Of a DNA stretch of 64,000 nucleotides, positions 34,741 to 44,035 are shown in pieces (positions within the stretch are counted from its first letter, which is position 1; each line of letters opens with the position of its first letter). The position numbers were made by a program, and so were the translations under genes. Source of the DNA: Sporosarcina gallistercoris (GTDB taxonomy: Bacteria; Bacillota; Bacilli; Bacillales_A; Planococcaceae); assembly GCF_014836415.1 (NCBI RefSeq), contig NZ_JACSQY010000013.1, forward strand, positions 1-64,000, written 5' to 3'. The notes beneath the pieces are model-generated. The model did no database searches and was not told the origin of the DNA. It saw only the letters and a program-made list of their open reading frames with translations.

Positions 34741-35412
34741 TTAGTTCCCAAGGGTTTCCTTCATTGTTCCACGAGTCTCATTGACAAGCAAGCCCTTTTT
34801 CAAATGGAGCACCCGGTCGCCTAATTTTTCAGCTTCTGAACGGCTGTGCGTCACAATGATGAATGGAATTTTCCACAACTCATGCAGTCGGAGTAACTCC
34901 TCTTGACATTCTAATCTGGTTTCTTCGTCCAAAGCTGATAAGGGTTCATCCAACAACAGCAAATCCGGTTGAGTGGCAAGCGCTCGTGCAAGTGCAACCC
35001 GCTGTTTTTCACCACCGGAAATCTGATGAGGATACTTATCCAGCAAATGGCTGATGCCAAGCACTTTCAGTAGTTGTTCAATAATAGAACCAGTCGTCTC
35101 AGTTGCCTGCTTATGAATACCATAATGGATATTGCGTTCGACGGTCATATGTGGAAACAGCGCATAATCTTGAAATAAGTATCCGATATTTCGAAATCGA
35201 GCGGGTAATAAGTTCTTTTTACCATCAAAAAAAATCTTTCCATTCAACGTGATTGTTCCGCTGTCGGGTACTGCAAGTCCAGCAATCGCTTGTAAAATAG
35301 ATGTTTTCCCAGCTCCTGAAGCCCCAGCAAGAACGATGATTTCGTTATGTGCTTGGAAACTGACATCCAGCTCAAAGTGATCGAGCCGTTTTTGAATCAA
35401 TACTTCTAACAT
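34741..35412 (-). CDS. modC: Molybdate ABC transporter ATPase ModC (short form)
   Basis: A 223-residue ABC ATPase. Walker A GASGAGKTS (about 31-39), signature ISGGEKQRVALARAL (about 132) and Walker B LLLLDEPLSALDE are present. It lacks the C-terminal TOBE/Mop domain of E. coli ModC, so molybdate feedback sensing in the ATPase is missing; the adjacent regulator may provide sensing. Gene order modA-modB-modC with 12- to 18-base spacers makes an operon importing molybdate or tungstate. Confidence 0.87.
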   Translation of the reverse strand: MLEVLIQKRLDHFELDVSFQAHNEIIVLAGASGAGKTSILQAIAGLAVPDSGTITLNGKIFFDGKKNLLPARFRNIGYLFQDYALFPHMTVERNIHYGIHKQATETTGSIIEQLLKVLGISHLLDKYPHQISGGEKQRVALARALATQPDLLLLDEPLSALDEETRLECQEELLRLHELWKIPFIIVTHSRSEAEKLGDRVLHLKKGLLVNETRGTMKETLGN

Positions 35413-35424
35413 CGAATCACCTGC

Positions 35425-36105
35425 CTATCGTTTTTCAGATGTAAACCGTCTCAAATTGCGTTTACTCCACCAGTTTAGCCATAAAATTGTGCTGAATCCG
35501 AGCGCAGTAATAATGACAACCCAAAATGTCGCTTTCTCCATTTTCCCCGCTTCCACTGCAAAGTAGATCGCCATTGGAATCGTGTCTGTCTTCCCCGGTA
35601 TATACCCAGCCAGCATAAGGGTTGCACCGAACTCCCCAAGTCCCCGTGCAAAGGAAAGGACGAGTCCCGCCAACAATCCAGGCCATGCAAGCGGAAACGT
35701 GATCGTTCTGAAGACCCGCCACTCAGAAGCCCCCATCGTCCGCGCTGCATCCTCTAACCTATTGTCCAACCTATCAAATGCTGCAGCTGCGCTTTGGTAC
35801 ATGAGCGGAAAACTGACAACGACAGAGGCTATGACCGCAGCCGTCCAAGTGAAAACGATCTGAATATCGAATGTCTCAAGAAGCCAGCTGCCGATCCAAC
35901 CTTTCTTACCGAAAAGAATCAGCAGACCGAAGCCGACAACAGTCGGCGGTAAGACAAGTGGTAATAGAAATAAGGACTCAATAATCGTTTTCCCGAAAAA
36001 TTGCCGTTTAGCGAACAAATGAGCAAAGAGCACACCGAGTACAAACACAATCGTGGTGGATATGACCGCCACTTTGACTGAAAGCAATAGAGGGCTTAAA
36101 TCCAC
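35425..36105 (-). CDS. modB: Molybdate ABC transporter permease ModB
   Basis: A 226-residue permease with five to six helices. The cytoplasmic EAA-type loop is AARTMGASEWRVFRTITFPL (about 130-149), followed by LGEFGATLMLAGYIPGKT, a ModB/CysU-like signature. It forms the membrane channel for the ModA-delivered oxyanion. It lies between modA and modC in the same operon, with GGAGGCGG before its start. Confidence 0.9.
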   Translation of the reverse strand: MDLSPLLLSVKVAVISTTIVFVLGVLFAHLFAKRQFFGKTIIESLFLLPLVLPPTVVGFGLLILFGKKGWIGSWLLETFDIQIVFTWTAAVIASVVVSFPLMYQSAAAAFDRLDNRLEDAARTMGASEWRVFRTITFPLAWPGLLAGLVLSFARGLGEFGATLMLAGYIPGKTDTIPMAIYFAVEAGKMEKATFWVVIITALGFSTILWLNWWSKRNLRRFTSEKR

Positions 36106-36123
36106 AACTTCCGCCTCCTTTTC

Positions 36124-36900
36124 TCACTTAAAACCGTACTTTGCAAGGATTTCTTGGCCTTGTTCCCCTATTAATGTGTTGAAAAACTGATAGGCTTCTT
36201 CTGCGTGCTTGGAGTCTTTTAAAACGGCCCCAGGATAGACAATCTCCTCATGCCACCTCGGATCTGATTCTGCGATCACTTTCACTTTATCAGAAACAAA
36301 CGCATCACTCGAATAGACAACTCCGTAATCCGCATTTCCGAGTTCAACTTGTGTGAGTACTTGCCGCACATCTGACGTCAACACAAACTTGTCCTGCATC
36401 GGCTCCCAGAGTTTGAGATGATTGAAAACTTCTTTTGTATAGCGTCCCACAGGGACAGTTTCTGGTTCACCTATGACGACATGATCGATGGTTGCAGGGT
36501 CTATCTCTTCAAAACTTGTAATAGTCGACTTAGAATCTTCACTAGCAATCATGACTAACCTATTCTTCGCGAAGTTTTCTCTCGTCGATACATGTAGAAA
36601 ATTCTTTTCTTCAAGAGAATCCATATCTTTTTTGCTTGCAGATAAAAACACATCAGCAGGTGCTCCATTTTCAATTGAAGCGGCGAGCTTTCCAGAGCCG
36701 CCATACATGAATGTCAACTCCACGTTTTCATGCTCTTTTTCATAAGCTTTCTTAAAGTCATCCAATGCATCTGTTAAACTGGCTGCTGCAGAAATGTGTA
36801 ATTCCACTTTTTCAGATGAAGAATCTTCCTTCGCTGGCGTACAGCCGATTAGTAAAATCATCAAGAGAGGAACCATACCCCTCACTAACTTTTTCCTCAC
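36124..36900 (-). CDS. modA: Molybdate-binding lipoprotein ModA
   Basis: A 258-residue periplasmic-binding-type lipoprotein (lipobox LLIGCTP). Typical ModA features are the opening strand ISAAASLTDALDDF, YGGSGKLAASIENGAPADVF with its oxyanion-contacting Ser residues, and a C-terminal YPGAVLKDSKHAEEAYQF. It captures molybdate or tungstate outside the membrane. First gene of the operon, divergent from the regulator gene. Confidence 0.9.
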   Translation of the reverse strand: MRKKLVRGMVPLLMILLIGCTPAKEDSSSEKVELHISAAASLTDALDDFKKAYEKEHENVELTFMYGGSGKLAASIENGAPADVFLSASKKDMDSLEEKNFLHVSTRENFAKNRLVMIASEDSKSTITSFEEIDPATIDHVVIGEPETVPVGRYTKEVFNHLKLWEPMQDKFVLTSDVRQVLTQVELGNADYGVVYSSDAFVSDKVKVIAESDPRWHEEIVYPGAVLKDSKHAEEAYQFFNTLIGEQGQEILAKYGFK

Positions 36901-36931
36901 TTCCCTCTCCCCCTATCTGATTACATTAATT

Positions 36932-36975
36932 TATAACCAGTTATATCTATTTAGTAATACTTATAACTATTTATA
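36932..36975. promoter_or_regulatory. Two operator-like repeats in the modA-regulator intergenic region
   Basis: TATAACCAGTTATA (36932-36945, perfect inverted repeat) and TATAACTATTTATA (36962-36975, imperfect) start exactly 30 bases apart, about three helical turns. A weaker relative, GTTATAATTTATTAT, begins at 37030. They lie between modA and the divergent regulator and are good candidates for its binding sites. Confidence 0.6.
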
Positions 36976-37104
36976 TCATAATACAACTGTATCCATCTAT
37001 ATATAATTAAATAATTCTAATTATTATCTGTTATAATTTATTATGTCTATTGCAATAATTCTAAAAATAGAGGAAGATAGAAGAATGAAATGGAGGTTTG
37101 TTGT

Positions 37105-38103
37105 ATGAATTCACAGGACAAAGTTTCATATACAACTGAAGATCTCGCTGACTTGCTTCAAGTCTCCAAGCTGACCGTATACGACCTTATAAAAAAAGGA
37201 GAAATCATTGCTTACCGGGTCGGAAGACAAATGCGGATTGACGCTTCCGATTTTGAAGCATATAAGGATCGTATGAAAGGTGGGTCCGATCGCGCTAGTA
37301 CGAAATCGGCAGAACCAGCAGCAACTGATCCGGAACCTGTCATGCCACCCGTATTGAAAGATTCCGCCATCTCCCCTCTCCCGCAACCTCGATCCTTGCA
37401 ACACGTAATCATCAGCGGGCAGGATGTTACGCTGGACTTATTGGCAAACGCAATCACCGCTGCCTCTAGTAACTATCGAACACTTCGTTCCCACACTGGC
37501 AGTTTGAACAATTTGTTCGCACTCGTTCAAGGAGAAGCGGATATCGTCAGTACTCACCTATTTGATGGAGATACAGGATCCTATAACATTCCATACATTC
37601 GAAGGATTTTAATCGGCCGTGACTATACGGTTGTGAACTTACTCTCCCGTTCAGCCGGTTTTTACGTCCAGTCAGGAAATCCTAAAAACATTACAAGTTG
37701 GCGTGATTTAAATCGCAACGATATTCAAATCGTCAATCGGGAACTAGGATCTGGAATCCGAGTGTTACTGGATGAACGATTACGACTCGAAGGAGTTTTG
37801 CCAAAGACGATTTCCGGATATGAGCATATAGAAATGACGCACTTGGCTGTAGCTAGTAAAGTTGCTGCAGGCGAAGCGGATATAGGAGTCGGCATTGAAA
37901 AGATCGCTAACCTGGTGAACGTTGACTACATCCCTATGACTGTAGAACAATATGACTTGGTAATGCTCAAGAAAGAAGATAACACCACTTTACGCGAGAC
38001 AGTACTGAACATCTTGCAATCGGAGACTTTCAAGAAAGAGCTTGCCACCATAAAAGGATATGACTTTTCCAGAATGGGGCAAATTTTATACGACACGCCA
38101 TAG
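37105..38103 (+). CDS. HTH regulator fused to a molybdate-type substrate-binding domain (YvgK-like)
   Basis: A 332-residue fusion. Residues 10-58 form an excisionase/MerR-like helix-turn-helix (YTTEDLADLLQVSKLTVYD, AYRVGRQMRIDASDF). After a Pro/Ala-rich linker (65-95), residues 100-325 form a periplasmic-binding-type sensor domain as in YvgK of B. subtilis, which neighbours its molybdate uptake genes. It probably senses cytosolic molybdate and controls modABC (inference from fusion and divergent location). GGAGG favours ATG 37105 over 37090. Confidence 0.82.
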   Translation: MNSQDKVSYTTEDLADLLQVSKLTVYDLIKKGEIIAYRVGRQMRIDASDFEAYKDRMKGGSDRASTKSAEPAATDPEPVMPPVLKDSAISPLPQPRSLQHVIISGQDVTLDLLANAITAASSNYRTLRSHTGSLNNLFALVQGEADIVSTHLFDGDTGSYNIPYIRRILIGRDYTVVNLLSRSAGFYVQSGNPKNITSWRDLNRNDIQIVNRELGSGIRVLLDERLRLEGVLPKTISGYEHIEMTHLAVASKVAAGEADIGVGIEKIANLVNVDYIPMTVEQYDLVMLKKEDNTTLRETVLNILQSETFKKELATIKGYDFSRMGQILYDTP

Positions 38104-38138
38104 AACACTCTCTTCTATTTGAAAAGAGTGTTTTTTAC
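38103..38138 (+). terminator. Terminator of the YvgK-like gene
   Basis: AACACTCTCTTC / GAAAAGAGTGTT hairpin followed by TTTTTT. Confidence 0.85.
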
Positions 38139-38181
38139 ATTTCAACTTTACATAATATTATTATGGTCCAATATACATTAA

Positions 38182-38217
38182 AAAAACAGCCCTGCATTTT
38201 CAGCAAGACTGTTTCCA
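38182..38217 (-). terminator. Terminator of the AI-2E permease gene
   Basis: On the minus strand AAACAGTCTTGC / GCAGGGCTGTTT with G-T pairs, then seven T. Confidence 0.75.
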
Positions 38218-38220
38218 CAT

Positions 38221-39453
38221 CTATTCTTTATCCTCATAACTCGGTCGCTCATAATGCATGCGGATATCGACTTCATATTTGTTATACCGCACTTTCAGTA
38301 ACTGGAACAAATGCGTGGTGAATACTTTGAGTAGTGCATAACCAGGAATCCCCAAAATCACGCCTGCCACGCCAAATAACGAACCGGCTGTCAACAAGAC
38401 AAAAATTATAGTGATCGGATGAATATGAAGCGTTTTTCCCATGATTTGAGGTGAAATGAACTTCCCTTCCACCAACTGAACTACAGTCCACACAATCGCC
38501 AGCTTCACAAGCATGAAAGGAGAAGTCACAATCGCAATGATGATTGCCGGAGTGATGGCAATGACAGGCCCAAGATACGGGACGACACTCGTAAACATAG
38601 CAAGTACACCGAGTAATAGCGCATATTTCATATCGATGATCAAGAAACCGACAGTGACCATCACCCCGATACACATGGCAACGAGAATCTGACCTTGGAT
38701 ATATGCACTGATTTGATGGTCCGCATCCCCCAAGATCGACTGTGCGTCTTCACGCATCCTTGGCGGTAATAGCTTCTTCACGTACTTTGGCAGATTCTCT
38801 CCGTCCTTCAATAGGTAAAACAAGATGAAAGGAACGGTAACGATGGAAAGTATGATTCCTGTCAACGTCGAGATGAATGTTGTCAGACCGGAGGCAATGC
38901 CGCCAAGGGCATCAGCAATCATCTGTCCGATATTTTCGAGACCTGAATCCAGCAGCTCTGAAGCGTTAATATCCAACTGACTGTAGTAAGGCGCAAATAT
39001 AGAATTGTTGAAAAATGAGTCAAGAGTAAGAATGAGTTGATTGAAATATGTCGGGAATTCTTCTACAAGCTTCCAAAACTGTGCTTTCAAAAAAGGTAAG
39101 ACTAGAAACACCAGTAATGTAATCAGACCAATGGCTGACAGAAAAATAATGACAATCCCCCATATTCTAGGGATTTTCACTTTTTCCAACAGGTGTAGAA
39201 GAGGTCGCAGTAAGTAGTACAAAATCGTAGCTAAGATGATTGGTAACACGACAGTTGAAAATAGGACTCGAATCGGATAAAAAATGAACGAGACTTTGTC
39301 GAAGACCATGACATTCAAACCGACAAGTAATAATACAATTAGTATGAAGAGTGTGGTCTTTCCCCCTAAGAACCGAATAATACGGTTTTTAGGAGGAATT
39401 CCATATGTGTTTTCTTGCGTCTCGTCCTCTTGCACTTCCCTTTTATCAGCCAA
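38221..39453 (-). CDS. AI-2E family transporter
   Basis: A protein of about 410 residues with seven to eight hydrophobic helices and the family pattern VPYLGPVIAITPAIIIA near residue 300 and PQIMGKTLHIHPITI near 345. The family (YdgG/TqsA-like) includes autoinducer exporters, Na+/H+ antiporters and unknowns, so function is open. TTG 39453 is chosen because AGGAG lies eight bases before it. It follows an LCP gene on the same strand but with a separate terminator downstream. Confidence 0.82.
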   Translation of the reverse strand: MADKREVQEDETQENTYGIPPKNRIIRFLGGKTTLFILIVLLLVGLNVMVFDKVSFIFYPIRVLFSTVVLPIILATILYYLLRPLLHLLEKVKIPRIWGIVIIFLSAIGLITLLVFLVLPFLKAQFWKLVEEFPTYFNQLILTLDSFFNNSIFAPYYSQLDINASELLDSGLENIGQMIADALGGIASGLTTFISTLTGIILSIVTVPFILFYLLKDGENLPKYVKKLLPPRMREDAQSILGDADHQISAYIQGQILVAMCIGVMVTVGFLIIDMKYALLLGVLAMFTSVVPYLGPVIAITPAIIIAIVTSPFMLVKLAIVWTVVQLVEGKFISPQIMGKTLHIHPITIIFVLLTAGSLFGVAGVILGIPGYALLKVFTTHLFQLLKVRYNKYEVDIRMHYERPSYEDKE

Positions 39454-39485
39454 AACCACCACTCCTTCATCGATTGAATCCCTAA

Positions 39486-40436
39486 TCAGTTGGCTAAGAA
39501 TGTTTGGATAGCCTCTCGGTTCTGTTCCAAGTTCACTTCAATAACCGATCCAGCGTGAGAATAATCGGCAAATGAATAGGAGCCTTTTACCGGAATAGTA
39601 AGCGTTTCAATATCCGCTCCGCCCTTCACTAGCAAGTTCGTCAGACGGGAAAGTTCTTCTTTCGCTGTCAAATCCGTTTTCACAGTCTGAGAAATCACAC
39701 CTGCAATTTTAGGCGCACGAACGAGCATCCCCGGCGTCTTCGCTTGCTGCTTAACAGCAGCCAAAACTTCTTGCTGGCGGTGAACCCGTCCAAAATCACC
39801 TTCAGCATCTGCCCGGAAACGAGCATAGCCAAGCAATTCCTTACCATTCAGCTGTTGGATGCCTGGCATCAGTGTCACACCGATTTTTTCAGACATCTCT
39901 TTTTTGACGTTCATTTCCACACCATCAGGAAAAGCGGTATCTGCGATCGTTTCAAAATTATCAAAATCGACGATGGCGTAATGGTGGATAGGTATGTTAA
40001 ACATACCTGTAATCGTATCCTTTGCACTTTGGACCCCGCCTAAATAGTAAGCAGTGTTAAGCTTATAGGATTTGTATCCGGGAATATCCGCATAAATATC
40101 ACGCATAAAGGACACAAGTTTCATCGCTTTTTCTTGTTTATCCCAAGATAGGACCATCATCGTATCTGTACGGGATTTCCCGCTTCCGTCATCATCCACA
40201 CCAAGCAACAAATAGTTTTCAACATTCGAAGTCGAAGGATCGAGTAGATCACCTTCAAAGCTACCCGGCTCTATTGCATTTTTAGAAGCGATGCGTTTGC
40301 CCGCCATATATTGATATGATGAAAAAAGTCCTGTTCCGACAAAACCGACTAAGATAATAGTGACGAGTACTCTGCCTTTTCGCAATCTGCGTCGTCTCCG
40401 CCGTTTCGGCACCGGACCTTCATAGTGTTCTGACAT
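39486..40436 (-). CDS. LytR-CpsA-Psr (LCP) cell-wall polymer ligase
   Basis: A protein of 316 residues with an Arg-rich N-terminus (KRRRRRRLRKGR), one membrane helix and an extracytoplasmic LCP domain. Conserved residues sit in LLLGVDDDGSGKSRTDTMM, SFMRDIYADIPGYKSYKLN and GYARFRADAEGDFGR. LCP enzymes attach teichoic acids or other anionic polymers to peptidoglycan from lipid carriers. GGGGGAA favours ATG 40436 over the frame opening at 40529. Confidence 0.88.
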   Translation of the reverse strand: MSEHYEGPVPKRRRRRRLRKGRVLVTIILVGFVGTGLFSSYQYMAGKRIASKNAIEPGSFEGDLLDPSTSNVENYLLLGVDDDGSGKSRTDTMMVLSWDKQEKAMKLVSFMRDIYADIPGYKSYKLNTAYYLGGVQSAKDTITGMFNIPIHHYAIVDFDNFETIADTAFPDGVEMNVKKEMSEKIGVTLMPGIQQLNGKELLGYARFRADAEGDFGRVHRQQEVLAAVKQQAKTPGMLVRAPKIAGVISQTVKTDLTAKEELSRLTNLLVKGGADIETLTIPVKGSYSFADYSHAGSVIEVNLEQNREAIQTFLAN

Positions 40437-40590
40437 TATTGTATTCCCCCAATAGTGAAGTCTCAAAACAGGACGTTCTCTTGAGTCGATGGTTGCATAG
40501 TGAAACTCTATTATACCATGCTCGAACACTGGACACTAAAAGTGAGAACGACTAAGATATAATAAAGGTAACAATAGAAAGAAGGTAGAC

Positions 40591-41127
40591 ATGATGGAAC
40601 AACTTGAAAAAGCTATTTTTGCTGGCGGCTGCTTTTGGTGTATGGTCAAGCCGTTTACGGAATGGGATGGAATCCATAGTGTCGTCTCCGGTTATATGGG
40701 TGGAACTGTAGAAAATCCGACATACGAGCAAGTGAAAGAAGGCAATTCAGGGCATTTAGAAGTAGTTGAAATTACATTCGACCCAGCGGTATATCCTTAT
40801 GAAGACTTATTGGCTCTTTATTGGCCACAAATTGATCCGACTGATGCCGGTGGTCAGTTCCAGGATCGAGGACATTCTTATACTACCGCAATCTTTTATA
40901 CATCCGAACAGCAACGTCTAGCTGCAGAGCACTCCAAGCAAGAACTGGCTGCGAGCGGCAGATTTGCCAAACCGATCGTCACGGTGATCCGCCCAGCTGA
41001 AACATTCTACGCAGCAGAAGATTATCACCAAGACTTCTATAAAAAAGAGAAAGAAGCCTATGAAGCAGATCGGGCACAATCCGGGCGCGATGAATTCATA
41101 CAAGCTAACTGGGAAGACCTCAAGTAA
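40591..41127 (+). CDS. msrA: Peptide-methionine (S)-S-oxide reductase MsrA
   Basis: A 178-residue MsrA. The catalytic Cys is in [12 protein letters not shown] (residues 10-21), where the usual GCFWC is kept. Other family motifs are [17 protein letters not shown] and [15 protein letters not shown]. It reduces the S-diastereomer of methionine sulfoxide, using thioredoxin. AAGAAGG precedes tandem ATGs at 40591 and 40594. No msrB is adjacent. Confidence 0.94.
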   Translation: MMEQLEKAIFAGGCFWCMVKPFTEWDGIHSVVSGYMGGTVENPTYEQVKEGNSGHLEVVEITFDPAVYPYEDLLALYWPQIDPTDAGGQFQDRGHSYTTAIFYTSEQQRLAAEHSKQELAASGRFAKPIVTVIRPAETFYAAEDYHQDFYKKEKEAYEADRAQSGRDEFIQANWEDLK

Positions 41128-41147
41128 AGGGGTCTTCTTTTTTTTTC
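41113..41147 (+). terminator. Terminator of msrA
   Basis: GAAGACCTC / GGGGTCTTC hairpin that includes the stop codon, then nine T. Confidence 0.88.
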
Positions 41148-41256
41148 TTTAAAACCCATTGCTGCAGGTCTGCACTCCATTCCCGCGTCATCACGAAAAT
41201 ATACAAAAGAACAAATGACAAACTAGCAGAAAGTGTCGAAAATTGAAGTGGATTCC

Positions 41257-41285
41257 TTGAAAACATTTATCGCACTCTGTATAAT
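41257..41285 (+). promoter_or_regulatory. SigA promoter of the first glutamine synthetase gene
   Basis: TTGAAA (41257-41262), 17-base spacer, TATAAT (41280-41285). I could not find an exact GlnR/TnrA site (TGTNAN7TNACA) nearby. Confidence 0.75.
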
Positions 41286-41340
41286 TATAAGTTAACATTC
41301 AAATTCGACTATAAAAAATATTCAAAAAGGACGTGTCCTG

Positions 41341-42675
41341 ATGAGTAAAATGACAAAAGATGATATTCGGAAATATGCTAAAGACGAAAATGTCAATTTC
41401 ATCCGACTCCAAATCACTGACATTCTCGGAATGATCAAGAGCGTAGAAATCCCCGTCACCCAGCTCGAGAAAGCTCTCGACAACAAAATGATGTTCGACG
41501 GATCCTCTATCGAAGGGTTCACTAGAATTGAAGAATCGGATATGTATTTGGTGCCTGATCTGGATACATGGATGGTATTTCCTTGGCCGTCCGGGACTGG
41601 TAAAGTCGCTCGTCTCATATGCGATGTTGCACAAGCAGATGGGACTCCTTTCCCTGGCGACCCACGTGGAAATTTGAAACGCATACTTAAAGAGATGGAA
41701 GACATGGGTTTCACTGACTTCAATTTAGGACCTGAACCTGAATTCTTCTTGTTCAAGCTAGATCGCCATGGTGAACCGACCATGCACTTGAATGACCAAG
41801 GTGACTATTTCGATTTCGCTCCCCTTGACTTAGGCGAAAATTGCCGACGGGATATCGTTTTGCAACTGGAGGAGCTAGGATTCGAAGTCGAGGCTTCCCA
41901 CCATGAGTCAGCACCCGGTCAACACGAAATCGATTTCAAATATGCGGATGCCTTAAGAGCTTGTGATAATATCCAGACGTTTAAACTTGTAGTGAAGACA
42001 ATTGCCAGGGAACACGGTTTTCATGCCACCTTCATGCCGAAGCCGATTTACGGTGTCAACGGTTCGGGGATGCATTGCAATATCTCTCTATTCAAAAACG
42101 GGGAAAATGCCTTTTACGATGAACACAGTGAACGAAAACTCAGTGAGACTGCCTATCAGTTCATGGCGGGTGTCCTGAAGCACATTAAAGGCTTTACATC
42201 GATCACCAATCCGACAGTCAATTCATACAAAAGACTGGTCCCAGGTTTCGAAGCGCCTTGCTACATTGCCTGGTCTGCACAAAATAGAAGCCCGGCAATC
42301 CGAATTCCTGCTTCCAGAGGATTAAGCACACGGATCGAAGTTCGATCTGTCGATTCAGTAGCAAATCCTTACTTGGCATTATCTGCAATTTTAAAAGCCG
42401 GATTAAGCGGCATTGAACTGGGACTCGATCCAGGAGAACCTTGTGATTGCAATATTTATGAAATGAAAGCACATGAACTCGAAGAATTAGGAATCGAAAC
42501 GTTGCCAACAGACCTAGATCATGCGTTGATTGCTCTTGACAATGATCCTGTAATGCAAGAAGCGTTAGGAAACCATATCTATACAAACTTCAGAGAAGTG
42601 AAGCAAAAAGAGTGGGATAGTTATCGGATCACCGTCCACCCATGGGAAATTGAACAGTATCGAAGAATGTATTGA
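41341..42675 (+). CDS. glnA: Type I glutamine synthetase, copy 1
   Basis: A 444-residue GSI enzyme making glutamine from glutamate, ammonia and ATP. Active-site motifs are [10 protein letters not shown] (about 50-59), [13 protein letters not shown] (about 186-198), NGSGMHC and the flap region PGFEAPCY. The feedback-relevant Arg of TRIEESD and the flap Glu are kept. It lacks an adjacent glnR. It is highly similar to the copy at 44036, and both share the leader AAAAAGGA-N10-ATG. Differences include Cys in CDCNIYEM, Ala in NRSPAIRI and a distinct C-terminus (EQYRRMY). Which copy is the housekeeping one is not evident. Confidence 0.95.
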   Translation: MSKMTKDDIRKYAKDENVNFIRLQITDILGMIKSVEIPVTQLEKALDNKMMFDGSSIEGFTRIEESDMYLVPDLDTWMVFPWPSGTGKVARLICDVAQADGTPFPGDPRGNLKRILKEMEDMGFTDFNLGPEPEFFLFKLDRHGEPTMHLNDQGDYFDFAPLDLGENCRRDIVLQLEELGFEVEASHHESAPGQHEIDFKYADALRACDNIQTFKLVVKTIAREHGFHATFMPKPIYGVNGSGMHCNISLFKNGENAFYDEHSERKLSETAYQFMAGVLKHIKGFTSITNPTVNSYKRLVPGFEAPCYIAWSAQNRSPAIRIPASRGLSTRIEVRSVDSVANPYLALSAILKAGLSGIELGLDPGEPCDCNIYEMKAHELEELGIETLPTDLDHALIALDNDPVMQEALGNHIYTNFREVKQKEWDSYRITVHPWEIEQYRRMY

Positions 42676-42700
42676 AAAGGTCACTCTTGTGTAAGCATAT

Positions 42701-42752
42701 AAAAAAAGGAACTTGCACACTCGCTTAGCGTTAATGTGCGGGTTCCTTTTTT
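42701..42752 (+). terminator. Bidirectional terminator between glnA copy 1 and caxA
   Basis: AAAAAAAGGAAC...GCACA / TGTGC...GTTCCTTTTTT, with A/T tails on both sides between converging genes. Confidence 0.88.
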
Positions 42753-42771
42753 AGCTTCGACACCTATCCGA

Positions 42772-43824
42772 TTACAATAAGAAGAATCCAATCCCCATGA
42801 TGATGTAAGCTGCGAATAGGATGAGCCCTTCAAACCAATTCGATTCCCCATCATTGGATAAACTGATGACAAGGAGCGCAGCAGTCACCATGGAGACCAG
42901 TTCCGGAATCGTGAACACGAGCGGCATTTGTTCTGGCATGAAAATGGATATGAGCACAAGTGCAGGTGCAACAAACATTGCGACTTGCAGTGTTGAACCA
43001 ACCGCGATTTCAACCGATACATTCATTCGGTTTTTCATAGCCATTGTAATCGCTGACACGTGTTCAGCAGCATTTCCGACGATGGCCACTATAATGACCC
43101 CTATGAATAATTCCGTCCATCCGAACTGCTCGCCAAGCGTCTCAAACGTATGAACTAGCCGTTCTGAAACAAATGCAACAGCTACTGTACTCACCATTAA
43201 TACCATAATGGACTTCCCTTTGGTCCACTCTGGAATCTCTTCCTCCTCAACCGCTTCATCCCCGGAAGCAAATACACCTCGATGAGTCACCAATTTGAAA
43301 AAAAGACCTGCCAAATAGATAGCGATCAAGATGACAGAAACTCCGATACTTAGTTGGAATGTTGTGGAAGGGTTCATCGTCATCGAAAATACTTCAGGAA
43401 TAACGAATGCCACAACGACCGCAAAAATCAGTAAACCGGAGTTATAACGGGAATCATGAAGGCTGAAGTTCTGCTTTTTGTATTTCAAACCTCCTGCAAA
43501 AAATGATAGCCCCAATACGAGCAGCAAGTTCCCAAGAACAGATCCCGTAAGCGAAGCTAACACAATCCCGATAAGACCAGCTTTCAATGTAAAAATGGAA
43601 ATGATGAGTTCAACCGCATTCCCGAATGTCGCATTCAATAATCCGCCAATACGCGGTCCGCTTACTATTGCAAGACTTTCCGTAGCTCGGCCAATGAATC
43701 CAGATAGTCCTATAATCGTTATACAACTCAATCCAAACATGACCAGATCTGACCAATTTAAAAAAGCCCCTAGTCCGACAACAGGAACTCCTATGAAAAC
43801 TACGATGGAAAAAATACGATTCAT
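42772..43824 (-). CDS. Calcium/proton exchanger (CaxA/YfkE-like)
   Basis: A 350-residue cation exchanger with about eleven hydrophobic helices in two related halves. The alpha-repeats are GNAVELIISIFTLKAG (about 68-83) and GNAAEHVSAITMAMKN (about 251-266), each with the ion-binding Glu; an acidic loop DEAVEEEEIPEW lies between halves. It expels Ca2+ in exchange for H+. It sits between the two glutamine synthetase genes, transcribed opposite to them. Confidence 0.9.
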   Translation of the reverse strand: MNRIFSIVVFIGVPVVGLGAFLNWSDLVMFGLSCITIIGLSGFIGRATESLAIVSGPRIGGLLNATFGNAVELIISIFTLKAGLIGIVLASLTGSVLGNLLLVLGLSFFAGGLKYKKQNFSLHDSRYNSGLLIFAVVVAFVIPEVFSMTMNPSTTFQLSIGVSVILIAIYLAGLFFKLVTHRGVFASGDEAVEEEEIPEWTKGKSIMVLMVSTVAVAFVSERLVHTFETLGEQFGWTELFIGVIIVAIVGNAAEHVSAITMAMKNRMNVSVEIAVGSTLQVAMFVAPALVLISIFMPEQMPLVFTIPELVSMVTAALLVISLSNDGESNWFEGLILFAAYIIMGIGFFLL

Positions 43825-43951
43825 GGCAATCCCCTCCCTTTCAATTCTAATTACAGTTATTCAACCTATCATTTAGTTCCCCACTAGTTAAAAAGACAAA
43901 CTCCACACATCGCCGTCCAGTGAAAAATTTCAATTAACTTGAAAAAAATTC

Positions 43952-43997
43952 TTGTAAATGGATGCAATGTTGCGTATTATAAAAAATTATTATGCAA
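43952..43997 (+). promoter_or_regulatory. Promoter of glnA copy 2 with overlapping inverted repeat
   Basis: TTGTAA (43952-43957), 17-base spacer, TATTAT (43975-43980). An inverted repeat TTGCGTATTAT / TTATTATGCAA (43970-43997) straddles the -10, placing a possible repressor site over it. Copy 1 has no such element. Confidence 0.55.
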
Positions 43998-44035
43998 CTT
44001 TGATAATGACAAACTTTTAAAAAGGAAGTGGCCTG

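Noticed and set aside
41279..41300. GlnR/TnrA box before glnA copy 1
   Set aside because: TGTATAATTATAAGTTAACA resembles TGTNAN7TNACA only loosely: the fifth base and spacing do not fit.
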